A DNA stretch of 64,000 bases, from positions 2,852,001-2,916,000 of the forward strand of contig NZ_JAUSWX010000001.1 in the NCBI RefSeq assembly GCF_030815405.1, given 5' to 3'. The first letter of the stretch is position 1. Every line of letters starts with the position of its first letter. This document shows, in pieces, positions 48,136 through 56,430 of the stretch. This DNA comes from Agromyces albus. Its GTDB lineage: Bacteria > Actinomycetota > Actinomycetes > Actinomycetales > Microbacteriaceae. The notes under the pieces were generated by a model. The model saw only the letters and a list, made by a program, of their open reading frames with translations. It was not told the DNA's origin and ran no database searches. A program made the position numbers and the translations under genes.

Positions 48136-49827
48136 TCAGGATTGCGCCGGCGGTTCTCCGAACCGGTCCTTCGGCTCGTAGCGGTCGAGCAGGTCGTCGA
48201 CGGCCGCCGCCGCCTGTCGAGCGCTCGGCGTGTACCCGAGGACGACGGGAAGGAACCGGTCCGAGCCCAGTGCCTGCAGCAGGAGCTCGCTCCTGGCCAC
48301 GACGGTCGCCGTTCGGCGGGTACGGCGGAGCAATGCGATCTCTCCGAAGCCCTCTCCTGGGCCGAGCGTTGCCACGACCTTTCCGTCGCCCACCACGTCG
48401 GCCTCGCCCGACTCGATGACGAAGTACCGGTCGCCGATCTCCCCCTGGGTGAACACCACGTGGCCTGCGGGCACCGTGACCGGCTCGAGGCCGCGGGCGA
48501 GCTGCTCGACGGACGGCAGCGGCAGGGTGCGGAACATGGGCACCTGCTGGAGCAGTCCGATCTCCTCATCGAGGACATCGACCGACCGGTCGAGGGCCCG
48601 CAGTCGCCACCACGACGCCACCGCGAGCACCGGGCAGACCAGCCCGATCGCGATCAGCGCGGCCTGGACCCCGACCCACTCGACCATCGTCGATGCGACG
48701 ATGGCACCGATCCCGATGAACACCGCCACGAGGCTCTCGAGCACGCCGAAGACGCGTGCGAGCACCTCGTCGGGAGCCATCCTGCCGATGAGCGTGAACC
48801 CGGCGAGATCGATCAGGGCGTTGCCGACGCCGATGAACGCGAGCAGGCCCAGTGCCGCCGACTGCTGGGGGACGAGGGCGACGAGGGTCAGCGGCAGTCC
48901 CCAAAGTCCGACCCCGACGGCGTACCACGCGCCCAGTCGCCCGGAGCCGACGAGGAGCGAGGCAGCGAGCGATCCGAGCACCGCGCCCACCCCGACCGCG
49001 GTCATCAGGGCGCCGACGCCGGGCTCGCCGGTGCCCAGCAGCTCGATCGCGACCACTACGGAGAACACGGTGAGCGCGCCCCGTGTAAGGGCCTGCGCCG
49101 CGGCGAGACCGAGGATGAGCGTCAGATCGCGGTTCCGCGTGACCGCTCGAACACCGTCGACTGCTTCCCTGCCCAGGTTGGAGCGCTTCGGCGCCGGCGG
49201 GCGAGGAGGGGCTTCGTACCGGAGCCGCACGAGCAGGGCAGCCGCCCAGAACGAGGCGGCCGCTGCGACCGCGAACACGACGTCGACACCGGTGAACTGG
49301 AGCAGCACCGCCGCCAGGAGCGGACCCACGAGTGTGGCTGCCGAGTCGAGCAGTCCCCGCACCATGTTCGCGCTCGCGAGCTCGTACCCGGTGCTGCACA
49401 GCGACGGCAGGAGTGCGGAGTGCGCCGGGCGGTAGAGGGTGGCGGCGATCGTCGACAGCACGGCGAGCGCGTAGACCACCGCCGTCGGGCCGGACACCGC
49501 AACGACCACCGCGGCGGCAGCGGTCGCGCCTCCCCGCACGATCGACACGAGGATGAGCACCCGCTCCCGGCGCCCTCGGTCGGCGATGGGGGACAGCAGC
49601 GGTGCCAGGATCGCGGACGGCACCATGCGGAGCAGTCCGACCAGGCCGAGGGCGGTCGCGCCGCCGTCGCGGTAGGCGACGATTCCGAGCGCCACGGTGA
49701 AGGCCCACTCGGCGGTCCAGGCTGCGAGGAAGCTCAGCTGGGCGCGGCGGAGGTTGGGGTTGCGCGCGTTGCTCGAGAAGGCCGCCGCAGCCTCGCGGAC
49801 CCTGCTGCGGCGCCGGCCATCGCCCAT
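48136..49827 (-). CDS. MFS transporter fused to a cyclic-nucleotide-binding domain
   Basis: Protein of 563 residues: about 12 membrane helices to residue 410 (LSFLAAWTAEWAFTVALGIV early, then RRERVLILVSIVRGGATAAA), then a cNMP domain at about 425-540 with PAGHVVFTQGEIGDRYFVIE and the phosphate-binding cassette GEGFGEIALLRRTRRTATVV, including the Arg expected to hold the cyclic phosphate. Transport would thus be gated by cAMP or cGMP. TAGAGT (49834-49839) lies 6 nt before the ATG. The next gene encodes a cyclase-like protein. Confidence 0.88.
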   Translation of the reverse strand: MGDGRRRSRVREAAAAFSSNARNPNLRRAQLSFLAAWTAEWAFTVALGIVAYRDGGATALGLVGLLRMVPSAILAPLLSPIADRGRRERVLILVSIVRGGATAAAAVVVAVSGPTAVVYALAVLSTIAATLYRPAHSALLPSLCSTGYELASANMVRGLLDSAATLVGPLLAAVLLQFTGVDVVFAVAAAASFWAAALLVRLRYEAPPRPPAPKRSNLGREAVDGVRAVTRNRDLTLILGLAAAQALTRGALTVFSVVVAIELLGTGEPGVGALMTAVGVGAVLGSLAASLLVGSGRLGAWYAVGVGLWGLPLTLVALVPQQSAALGLLAFIGVGNALIDLAGFTLIGRMAPDEVLARVFGVLESLVAVFIGIGAIVASTMVEWVGVQAALIAIGLVCPVLAVASWWRLRALDRSVDVLDEEIGLLQQVPMFRTLPLPSVEQLARGLEPVTVPAGHVVFTQGEIGDRYFVIESGEADVVGDGKVVATLGPGEGFGEIALLRRTRRTATVVARSELLLQALGSDRFLPVVLGYTPSARQAAAAVDDLLDRYEPKDRFGEPPAQS

Positions 49828-49858
49828 GGGATGACTCTAGGGCCTGCGGCCCAGCAGC

Positions 49859-50410
49859 TCAGGAATAGATGTGCGGCGCGAGAATCGCGACATCGCGCAG
49901 GTTGCGGTAGCGCTCGGCATAGTCGAGCCCGTAGCCGACGACGAACTGGTTCGGGATGTCGAAGCCCAGGTACTTCACGGTCACGTCGACCCTCGCGGCA
50001 TCCGGCTTGCGAAGGAGGGCGCAGATCTCGACGGATGCCGTTCCGCGTGACTTGAGGTTGGCGAGCAGCCAGCTCAGGGTGAGGCCCGAGTCGATGATGT
50101 CCTCGACGATGAGCACGTGGCGACCGGTGAGGTCGGTGTCGAGGTCTTTCAGGATGCGCACGACGCCGCTCGACTCCGTGCCGGCGCCGTACGACGAGAC
50201 CGCCATCCAGTCGGTGCGCACGTGCGGGCGGAGCTCGCGGGCGAGGTCGGCCATCACCATGACGGCGCCTTTCAGCACGCCGACGAGGAGGATCTCACGC
50301 CCTTCGTAGTCGGCCTCGATGCGACGGGCGAGCTCGGCGAGCTTCTCCTGGATCTGGGCTTCGGTGACGAGCACTTCGGTGAGGTCGGCTTCGATCTCGC
50401 GCGCGTACAT
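49859..50410 (-). CDS. hpt: Hypoxanthine phosphoribosyltransferase
   Basis: Purine salvage enzyme of 183 residues: PRPP-binding motif VLIVEDIIDSGLTL, plus LVGVLKGAVMVMADLARELR and KYLGFDIPNQFVVGYGLDYA. GGGGAG precedes ATG 50410. It follows tilS by 54 bp as in most Gram-positive bacteria, but the usual next gene, ftsH, is displaced by the 45-49.8 kb block. Confidence 0.95.
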   Translation of the reverse strand: MYAREIEADLTEVLVTEAQIQEKLAELARRIEADYEGREILLVGVLKGAVMVMADLARELRPHVRTDWMAVSSYGAGTESSGVVRILKDLDTDLTGRHVLIVEDIIDSGLTLSWLLANLKSRGTASVEICALLRKPDAARVDVTVKYLGFDIPNQFVVGYGLDYAERYRNLRDVAILAPHIYS

Positions 50411-50464
50411 GGTGCTCCCCTGGGTCGTCGGCGTCGGATGCCCCGAGCCTACCTTCGCGCGAGG

Positions 50465-51529
50465 TCAGCGCGCCGCGAACTCGATTCGGGCGGCGATGCG
50501 GTGGGCACGGATGCCGGCGGGCAGGTCGATCGGTCCCTGGCCGTGCCAGTCGGTCACGAGGCGGGCGACCTCGATGGTCTGGGCGCGCGAGAGCGAGACG
50601 CCGAACTCGCTCAGCACGACGTGCCGGATGATGCGCTGCCGGAGCGCCGCGGGGTTGGCGGTGAGCGCACCGACGGACACGGCGATGCCGGCCTCGGACG
50701 GCTCGCAGATCTCCTCGATGAACTCGTCGATCTGCTCGGAGAACGCCTCGTCGTCTTCACGCAACTGCTCGGCGGTGCGAGCAAGCGCCTCGGCGATGCC
50801 GGGGCCGAGCTCCGCCTCGAGCACGGGGAGCACTCGCTCGCGTACCCGCACTCGCGCATACCCGCGGTCGACGTTGTGCGGGTCGTCCCACGGGGTGAGC
50901 CCGGCATCCGTGCACGCCTGCCTCGTGGTCTCGCGGCGGATGCCGAGGAGCGGGCGGGCGAACCGTCCGCTGCGGGCGGGCATGCCCGCGAGGCTCGCAA
51001 CGCCCGATCCGCGAGCGAGCCCCAGCAGCACCGTCTCGGCCTGGTCGTCGAGCGTGTGGCCGAGGAGTACGAGTGCGGCATCCGTCTCGGCTGCGGCCGC
51101 CTCGAGCGCCGCGTACCTCGCCGTGCGGGCGGCCGCCTCGGGGCCGCCATCGCCCGTCACCTCGACGCGGCGCACGAGCACCGGATCGAGGCCGAGCTCG
51201 CGAGCTTGCGCGGCGGCGGCAGCGGCGACCTCGGCCGAACGCCCCTGCAGCCCGTGGTCGACGATCACGGCGCCCGCCCGCAGGCCGGCTCGGGGCGCCT
51301 CGAAGGCCGTGGCGGCCGCGAGCGCGAGCGAGTCGGCTCCGCCGGAGAGCGCGACGAGCACGAGCGGAGCGGATGCGGCGGGGGCTTCGGGGGGTTCGGA
51401 CGCCGAGCGTGCCGCGGCATCTGGGCGGCCCGCGGCATCCGGAAGCACCGATCTCACCGCACGTCGCACATCGGCGATCGGCGGCGTCAAGCGGGGCCGT
51501 CGCCCGGGTGGCTGCTCGTCGGAAGGCAT
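50465..51529 (-). CDS. tilS: tRNA(Ile)-lysidine synthetase
   Basis: Enzyme of 354 residues modifying the wobble C of tRNA-Ile(CAU) with lysine. PP-loop S62-G-G-A-D-S67 in VALSGGADSLALA, then VDHGLQGRS, LLGHTLDDQAETVLLGLARG and RPLLGIRRETTRQACTDAGL. The N-terminus has an extra Ala/Pro-rich stretch. TAAGGT (51536-51541) is 6 nt before ATG 51529, favouring it over the adjacent TTG. It is divergent from ppa. Confidence 0.94.
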   Translation of the reverse strand: MPSDEQPPGRRPRLTPPIADVRRAVRSVLPDAAGRPDAAARSASEPPEAPAASAPLVLVALSGGADSLALAAATAFEAPRAGLRAGAVIVDHGLQGRSAEVAAAAAAQARELGLDPVLVRRVEVTGDGGPEAAARTARYAALEAAAAETDAALVLLGHTLDDQAETVLLGLARGSGVASLAGMPARSGRFARPLLGIRRETTRQACTDAGLTPWDDPHNVDRGYARVRVRERVLPVLEAELGPGIAEALARTAEQLREDDEAFSEQIDEFIEEICEPSEAGIAVSVGALTANPAALRQRIIRHVVLSEFGVSLSRAQTIEVARLVTDWHGQGPIDLPAGIRAHRIAARIEFAAR

Positions 51530-51611
51530 CAAGTAACCTTATTCCGCCGATCGCACCGGGTTCCGAACCCGGCCGCCACGGGCCAAGCTTCCAACACTCA
51601 AGGAGAACAGC

Positions 51612-52097
51612 ATGGGCGAGTACGCCGCCATCATCGAGATCCCCAAGGGGAGCCGCAACAAGTACGAGGTCGATCACGAGACCGGTCGCGTCTTCCTCGA
51701 CCGCGTGCTCTACACGAGCTTCGCGTACCCGACCGACTACGGGTTCTTCGAGAACACCCTCGGCGATGACGGCGACCCGCTCGACGTGCTCGTACTCCTC
51801 GACTACCCGCTCTTCCCCGGGGTCGGCGTGTCAGTGCGCCCGGTCGGCGTGTTCCGCATGACGGACGACGGCGGCGGCGACGAGAAGATCATCTCAGTGC
51901 CCGCGGGCGACCCGCGCTGGAACCACATCCAAGACGTCGACGACATCCCCGAGTTCACCCGCAAGGAGATCGAGCACTTCTTCGAGCACTACAAAGACCT
52001 CGAGCCCGGCAAGTGGGTCAAGACCGAGGGCTGGGGCGACGTCGCCGAGGCCGAGTCGCTCATCGCGAAGGCGATCGAGAAGTTCCCCGGTCACTGA
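51612..52097 (+). CDS. ppa: Inorganic pyrophosphatase
   Basis: Family I soluble pyrophosphatase of 161 residues, removing PPi from biosynthesis. Metal-binding signature [19 protein letters not shown], with [13 protein letters not shown] and [26 protein letters not shown] lies 6 nt before ATG 51612. It is followed by two strong hairpins. Confidence 0.96.
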   Translation: MGEYAAIIEIPKGSRNKYEVDHETGRVFLDRVLYTSFAYPTDYGFFENTLGDDGDPLDVLVLLDYPLFPGVGVSVRPVGVFRMTDDGGGDEKIISVPAGDPRWNHIQDVDDIPEFTRKEIEHFFEHYKDLEPGKWVKTEGWGDVAEAESLIAKAIEKFPGH

Positions 52098-52169
52098 GCA
52101 CCTCATGAACTGAGCGCGCGCTGGAGCTGAGGGCGAAGGCCATTTCTGGCCTTCGCCGCGACGCCAGCG

Positions 52170-52234
52170 CTGACGGCCGTCTCGGCCGTCAGTCCTGAGA
52201 GAGCGTTGAGGGGGCGAGCCTGACGGCTCGCCCC
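52170..52234. terminator. Double terminator after ppa and the NlpC/P60 gene
   Basis: Two hairpins: CTGACGGCCG-TCT-CGGCCGTCAG (52170-52192) and GGGGCGAGCC-TGAC-GGCTCGCCCC (52211-52234), the second followed by TTCT. They lie between convergent genes and can work in both directions. Confidence 0.8.
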
Positions 52235-52260
52235 TTCTCGCACCTTGGGCGCCGGATGCC

Positions 52261-53553
52261 TCAGCCGGCCGGGCGGGCCGCCGCCGAGGGGGAACCCCAG
52301 ATGAAGTACTCGCGCACCGGCACGCCCTCGCGGGGCGCCTCGAGGATGCGGCCGCCGCCGAGGTAGATCGCGACGTGGTAGTAGTCGCCGCCCGACCCCC
52401 AGAAGAGCAGGTCTCCGCGCTGGATCTGCGAGAGCGACACCGCCTTGCCGCGGCCCGCGAGGGTGTAGTACTGGTTCGTCGCCGAGTGCGTGCCGATGCC
52501 GATGCCGGCCGCCGCGTACGCGGCCTTCGTGAGGCCCGAGCAGTCCCACACGTTGGGGCCGGCTCCGCCGAGCCGATACGGCTCGCCGAGCTGCTGGCTC
52601 GCGAACCAGATGGCCGTCTCCACCGCGCCGGTGTTGGGTGCCGCCGGGGCGGGGTTCGGCGCGGGAGCGGGTGCAGCAGCCGGGGCTCCGCCGCCGCCGG
52701 TTGCGGGCGCAGGTGCCGGTGCGGGCGAGCCGCCTCCCCCGCCGCTCGCGGCCGCCTGTTGCTGCAATGCAGCCGCGGCGGCTTCGCGTGCCGCGCCCTC
52801 GACACGCTCGCGCTCGAGCTCGGCCGTGGTGTCCTTGAGCGTGGCGAGCTGCGCATAGAGCTCGGCCGAGCGCTGCTCCTGCACCGCGACAGCCGTCAGT
52901 GCGCCGTTCGCCGCCGTGCGCGCCTCGGCCGCCTTCGCCTCGGCGAGCGTGGCGAGCCGCACTCGCTCGGTCGCCGCTTGCGCCGCTTGCTCGCGCAACG
53001 CGTCGGCCGTGTTGCGATCGGCCACGGCCTGGTCGTAGACGGCTTGCGACTGCTCGCCGAGCTTCGACGCCATGCCGAGCTGCTGCAGCAGTCCCGTCGC
53101 GTCGTCGTTCGAGAACATCAGCTCAGCGGTGAGGTCGTTGCCCGCAGTCTTCGCGAGGTGTGCGGCGAGGAGTCCGGCGCGCATCTTCGAGATCTCGGCG
53201 ACGGCGTCGGCCTCGTCGGCCTGCCGGCCGAGCGTGCGCTCACGTTCGGCAGCCCGGTCGCGCTGGTCGATCGTGATGCGGTAGGCCTCGTCGGCCATCT
53301 GCGACGCCTGCACCGCGGCATCCGCAGCCCGCTGCAGGCCGGCGAGCAGTTCGGTGACGCGGCCGATCTCGGCTTGCTTCGTTGCCTCGTTCTGCTTGGC
53401 CTGTTCGATGTCGCTCCACGACGGATAGTCGGGCTCGGCGAAGGCGGGGCCGCCGGCCAAGCCGACGGAGGCCGTGACGGCGCCGACCGCGACGGTGGAG
53501 AACACGGTGGCGGGCTTCACGCGCGACACGGGACGAGTGCGGTGCTCAGCCAA
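52261..53553 (-). CDS. Secreted NlpC/P60 peptidoglycan hydrolase
   Basis: Protein of 430 residues. Signal peptide ending near GGPAFA, mature start EPDYPSW, a long coiled-coil region (about 45-270), a Gly/Pro/Ala linker, and a C-terminal NlpC/P60 domain with Cys in NVWDCSGLTKAAYAAAG, His in YYHVAIYLGG and a later polar residue. It cleaves peptide stems of the cell wall, as RipA-type enzymes do. The TTG at 53553 is chosen because GGGGGA is 6 nt upstream and no ATG fits; it lies 8 bp inside the end of the M23 gene. Confidence 0.9.
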   Translation of the reverse strand: MAEHRTRPVSRVKPATVFSTVAVGAVTASVGLAGGPAFAEPDYPSWSDIEQAKQNEATKQAEIGRVTELLAGLQRAADAAVQASQMADEAYRITIDQRDRAAERERTLGRQADEADAVAEISKMRAGLLAAHLAKTAGNDLTAELMFSNDDATGLLQQLGMASKLGEQSQAVYDQAVADRNTADALREQAAQAATERVRLATLAEAKAAEARTAANGALTAVAVQEQRSAELYAQLATLKDTTAELERERVEGAAREAAAAALQQQAAASGGGGGSPAPAPAPATGGGGAPAAAPAPAPNPAPAAPNTGAVETAIWFASQQLGEPYRLGGAGPNVWDCSGLTKAAYAAAGIGIGTHSATNQYYTLAGRGKAVSLSQIQRGDLLFWGSGGDYYHVAIYLGGGRILEAPREGVPVREYFIWGSPSAAARPAG

Positions 53554-54847
53554 AGTAGATCCCCCGATCGGCCATGAACGGCTGCGGGTTGATGCGCCCT
53601 CCGCCGTTCCAGACTTCGAAATGCAGGTGGCATCCTGTGGAAGCGCCGGTCGTGCCGCTCGATGCGATGTTCTGCCCGGCCTCGACCCATTGTCCGTAGC
53701 CGACGAACGTGCCACCCGGACGAATGTGCGCGTACGCGGTCGAGATGCCGCCACCGTGGTCGATCTTGACGTAGTTGCCGTAGGTCCCCGAGTAGCCGGC
53801 GAAGGTGACGACTCCGCTGTTGGCCGCGTAGATCGGGGCCGAGCACCCGGTGCCGAGGTCGATCGCGTAGTGGAAGCTGCCCGAGCATCCGCCGGAGCAG
53901 ATCGGCGATCGCGGGCCGAAGGTGCCCGTGAGCCCGCCGCGGGCCGGCCGCGCCCAGCCCGAGCTGGCGACGGTGCCGGGCGAGCCGTTCTTCAGGGCCT
54001 CCTGCCGGCGTCGCTCCTCCTCGGCCTTCCGGATCCGCTCACCCTCCTGGTAGGCGGCAGTCGTCTTGGCCTCGGCATCCTTCAGGAACTTCAGCTGTTG
54101 CTCGAGTTCGATCTTCTTCGCCTGAGACTCGGCGAGCGCCGCCTCGGCAGCGGCCTGCGCCTCTTGCGCGGCGACGAGCGCGGCCTCGGCGGCGATGCGG
54201 AGCTTCTCGCGCTCGGCTCGCGCCACCGCGGCCTGGTCGCTGAGCGACGTCGCGATGTTGTGCTTCTCCTGCGCGCGGTCGTAGATGCCCGACGTGCGCT
54301 CGACCATCTTGGTCATGTTGCCGAGCTTCGCGAGCAGCGCCTCGGTGACCGCGGAGTCGCCCGCATCGAGGAACAGGTTGAGGCCGACGTCGCCGCCGCC
54401 GGAGCGGTAGAGCTGGGCGGCGACCTGGCCGGCGTTCTGCTCGGCGGCCTGGGCCTCGGCGGCGGATGCGTCGGCCTGCGCCTGGATCTGATCGGCGCGC
54501 ATCACGGCGTCGTCGTACTTCTGCTGCGCCACGAACAACTCGTCGGTGCGACGTTCGGCCTCGGCGCGCGTCGTCTCGACGTTGGCCTCGAGCTGCGCGA
54601 TGAGCGCGATGATCTGCTGCACGGCGGCGGCGCCTGCGGCGGTGTTCGCCTTCGCGGCCTCCACCTCGGCCCAGCTCGGGTAGTCGGCGGCCATCGCGCT
54701 CTGCGGTGCAGCGGCGACCGGTCCGGCGAGCGCCGCTGCGACGATGGCGAGCACGGCGAAGAGCCGGTTCGGCGTGCGGCGACGCGGTCGAGGCTCGCGG
54801 GTCGTTCGAGCCCGGGCCGTCGATGTGCGGTGTGTGGTGCGGTGCAT
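53546..54847 (-). CDS. Secreted M23 (LytM) endopeptidase with coiled coil
   Basis: Protein of 433 residues. Basic N-terminus, signal peptide (RLFAVLAIVAAALAGPVAAA), mature start ADYPSW, coiled coil of about 230 residues, then an M23 domain with HYAIDLGTGCSAPIYAANSG and GCHLHFEVWNGGG carrying the zinc ligands (H and D of HxxxD, and HLH). The domain looks active. The shared DYPSW plus coiled-coil layout with the next gene suggests a common origin or partner. GGGGAA precedes ATG 54847. Confidence 0.9.
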   Translation of the reverse strand: MHRTTHRTSTARARTTREPRPRRRTPNRLFAVLAIVAAALAGPVAAAPQSAMAADYPSWAEVEAAKANTAAGAAAVQQIIALIAQLEANVETTRAEAERRTDELFVAQQKYDDAVMRADQIQAQADASAAEAQAAEQNAGQVAAQLYRSGGGDVGLNLFLDAGDSAVTEALLAKLGNMTKMVERTSGIYDRAQEKHNIATSLSDQAAVARAEREKLRIAAEAALVAAQEAQAAAEAALAESQAKKIELEQQLKFLKDAEAKTTAAYQEGERIRKAEEERRRQEALKNGSPGTVASSGWARPARGGLTGTFGPRSPICSGGCSGSFHYAIDLGTGCSAPIYAANSGVVTFAGYSGTYGNYVKIDHGGGISTAYAHIRPGGTFVGYGQWVEAGQNIASSGTTGASTGCHLHFEVWNGGGRINPQPFMADRGIYFG

Positions 54848-55068
54848 GGTTCCCCGTCCACGCGGGCCTCGGGCCCCGCGCTCCTCGCTCTCATGTGGGC
54901 AGTGGCAGCCCTCACGATAAGGGCCGCCTGCGCAGGATCCCGGGATTTCGGGGGCGTGTGGGCGATGCCGCACCGCGGGCACGAGGCATCCGCAGCCCTC
55001 GTTTTGACGTCTCGCGCGACGACCCGTATGCTTGGCTGTCGGCGGTCGTGCCCCAGGCAAGACCACCC

Positions 55069-55141
55069 GGCCCCATCGTTTAGTGGCCTAGGACACCGCC
55101 CTTTCACGGCGGCAGCACGGGTTCGAATCCCGTTGGGGTCA
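55069..55141 (+). tRNA. tRNA-Glu (anticodon TTC)
   Basis: 73-nt cloverleaf: acceptor GGCCCCA with TGGGGTC, anticodon arm CCGCC-CTTTCAC-GGCGG, T arm ACGGGTTCGAATCCCGT. Discriminator A, CCA not encoded. First of three tRNA genes in a row. Confidence 0.95.
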
Positions 55142-55191
55142 CGTACGACATACAATTGAACAGCCCGGTGTTGAAACGAACACCAAATCGA

Positions 55192-55265
55192 GGCCCTGTA
55201 GCGCAGTTGGTTAGCGTGCCGCCCTGTCACGGCGGAGGTCGCGGGTTCAAGTCCCGTCAGGGTCG
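55192..55265 (+). tRNA. tRNA-Asp (anticodon GTC)
   Basis: 74-nt cloverleaf: acceptor GGCCCTG with CAGGGTC, anticodon arm CCGCC-CTGTCAC-GGCGG, T arm GCGGGTTCAAGTCCCGT, discriminator G. It lies 50 bp after tRNA-Glu. Confidence 0.95.
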
Positions 55266-55275
55266 CTCAGGCGAC

Positions 55276-55306
55276 AAGCCCTTTCCCTTACGAGAGAAGG
55301 GGCTTT
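55276..55306 (+). terminator. Terminator after tRNA-Asp
   Basis: AAGCCCTTTC pairs with GAAGGGGCTT (one G-T type mismatch), followed by TCTCCTT. It separates tRNA-Asp from tRNA-Phe. Confidence 0.6.
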
Positions 55307-55354
55307 CTCCTTAAATCGAGGCACGCCACGATGCGAATCGAGCGGATGCCCCGA

Positions 55355-55427
55355 GGCTCTGTAGCTCAGTTGGTAGAGCGTTCGACTGAAAATCGAAAGG
55401 TCACCGGATCGATGCCGGTCGGAGCCA
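55355..55427 (+). tRNA. tRNA-Phe (anticodon GAA)
   Basis: 73-nt cloverleaf: acceptor GGCTCTG with CGGAGCC, anticodon loop CTGAAAA between TCGA arms, T arm ACCGGATCGATGCCGGT, discriminator A. Confidence 0.95.
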
Positions 55428-55432
55428 CAACG

Positions 55433-55459
55433 AAAACCCCCGGTTCAGCCGGGGGTTTT
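55433..55459 (+). terminator. Terminator after tRNA-Phe
   Basis: AAAACCCCCGG-TTCAG-CCGGGGGTTTT, a perfect 11-bp stem with a T tract, 5 bp after the tRNA. Confidence 0.85.
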
Positions 55460-55494
55460 CGCGTTTCTGGAGCGGGCACTCGACCGCCGGCTCC

Positions 55495-56412
55495 CTAGCT
55501 CGAACGCGGCGCGAGCGCACGAGTCAGCGTCTCCACGAAGCGCGTCAGCGCGGTGGGGTCGGCGGCCGCGTGCACCGGATTGAGTTCTCCGATCGACAGC
55601 GCTCGGCAGGCCGGGTTCCGCCAGAGCTCCGCGAGCGCTTCGCCGAGTTGCTCGAGGGTCGGGCCCGTGTTCCGGCCGTTCACGTTCTCTGCGATCGGCG
55701 CGTCGATGAAGTCGAGGACGTCGACATCGAGGTGCACCGCGAAGGGTCCCTCCGGCAGCGCGCTCATGGCCTTCGCGGCGGCGGCCCCCGGAGAGCTCAC
55801 GAGCTCAGCTTGCGGGACGACAGCGAGACCGAGAACGTCGACCTGCCGGCGTTCCCAGGTCGTCGACCCCTCCGGATCGACCCCCAGGTACGCGATCCGT
55901 TCGGGAGCGAGCAGCGGTCGATCGCCGAATGCGTCGACCAGTTCGTCGACCGCGCCCGGCAACGCCAGCGCATGTGCGACGCCCATCCAGTCGAAGGTTC
56001 CATCGGTCGTGCTCTCGGGAGTATTCAGGTCGAAGTGCCGGTCGAAGTACACCAGGCCGGGCTCCTCGCCGACCTCGCGCAATCCGCCGCACACGCCCAA
56101 GGCGATCGTGCAGTTGCCGCCGAGCACCAGCAGGCGGTCATCCCCCGACAGCAGCGACGGAACCGCTTGGGCGAGAGCTCGAAGCGACGCAACGACCTGC
56201 TCGAGATTCTGTGCATACCGATGTTCGCGGTCGGGCGCCCACGTCTGCATGGGGAGGTCACCGGCGTCGTGCACCTCGTGACCAACCGCGGAGAGCGCCG
56301 CGAGGAGACCCGCCTCTCGCAGCGCTCGCGGGGCCTGCTCCTGCCCCGCTGAGTAACTTCCGGCGCTGCTGGGCACCCCGATGACGTTCAACACAGGCAT
56401 CGGCGCGACCAT
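55495..56412 (-). CDS. Arginase-family protein with altered metal site
   Basis: Ureohydrolase-fold protein of 305 residues. The three metal motifs are present but changed: GGNCT (C101 where arginases have His), D124-R-H126-F-D128 in place of DAHxD, and D229-V-D231 in HLDVDVLD; SIGELNP supplies the late Glu. Numbering happens to match human arginase. With Cys for the first Mn ligand, activity may be altered or the metal may differ. ATG 56412 or 56400 may be the start. The upstream gene, 18 bp away, encodes a PLP decarboxylase, hinting at amine metabolism. Confidence 0.8.
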   Translation of the reverse strand: MVAPMPVLNVIGVPSSAGSYSAGQEQAPRALREAGLLAALSAVGHEVHDAGDLPMQTWAPDREHRYAQNLEQVVASLRALAQAVPSLLSGDDRLLVLGGNCTIALGVCGGLREVGEEPGLVYFDRHFDLNTPESTTDGTFDWMGVAHALALPGAVDELVDAFGDRPLLAPERIAYLGVDPEGSTTWERRQVDVLGLAVVPQAELVSSPGAAAAKAMSALPEGPFAVHLDVDVLDFIDAPIAENVNGRNTGPTLEQLGEALAELWRNPACRALSIGELNPVHAAADPTALTRFVETLTRALAPRSS

Positions 56413-56430
56413 GGACCCGCGTACATCCTG

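Noticed and set aside
44940..49827. Insertion sequence or genomic island with its own integrase
   Set aside because: No transposase, integrase, terminal repeats or target duplication was seen at the edges; only an accessory gene block can be stated.
52600..52760. Pro/Ala/Gly repeats as a mobile or regulatory repeat
   Set aside because: They encode the flexible linker of the NlpC/P60 protein and show no sign of transposition.
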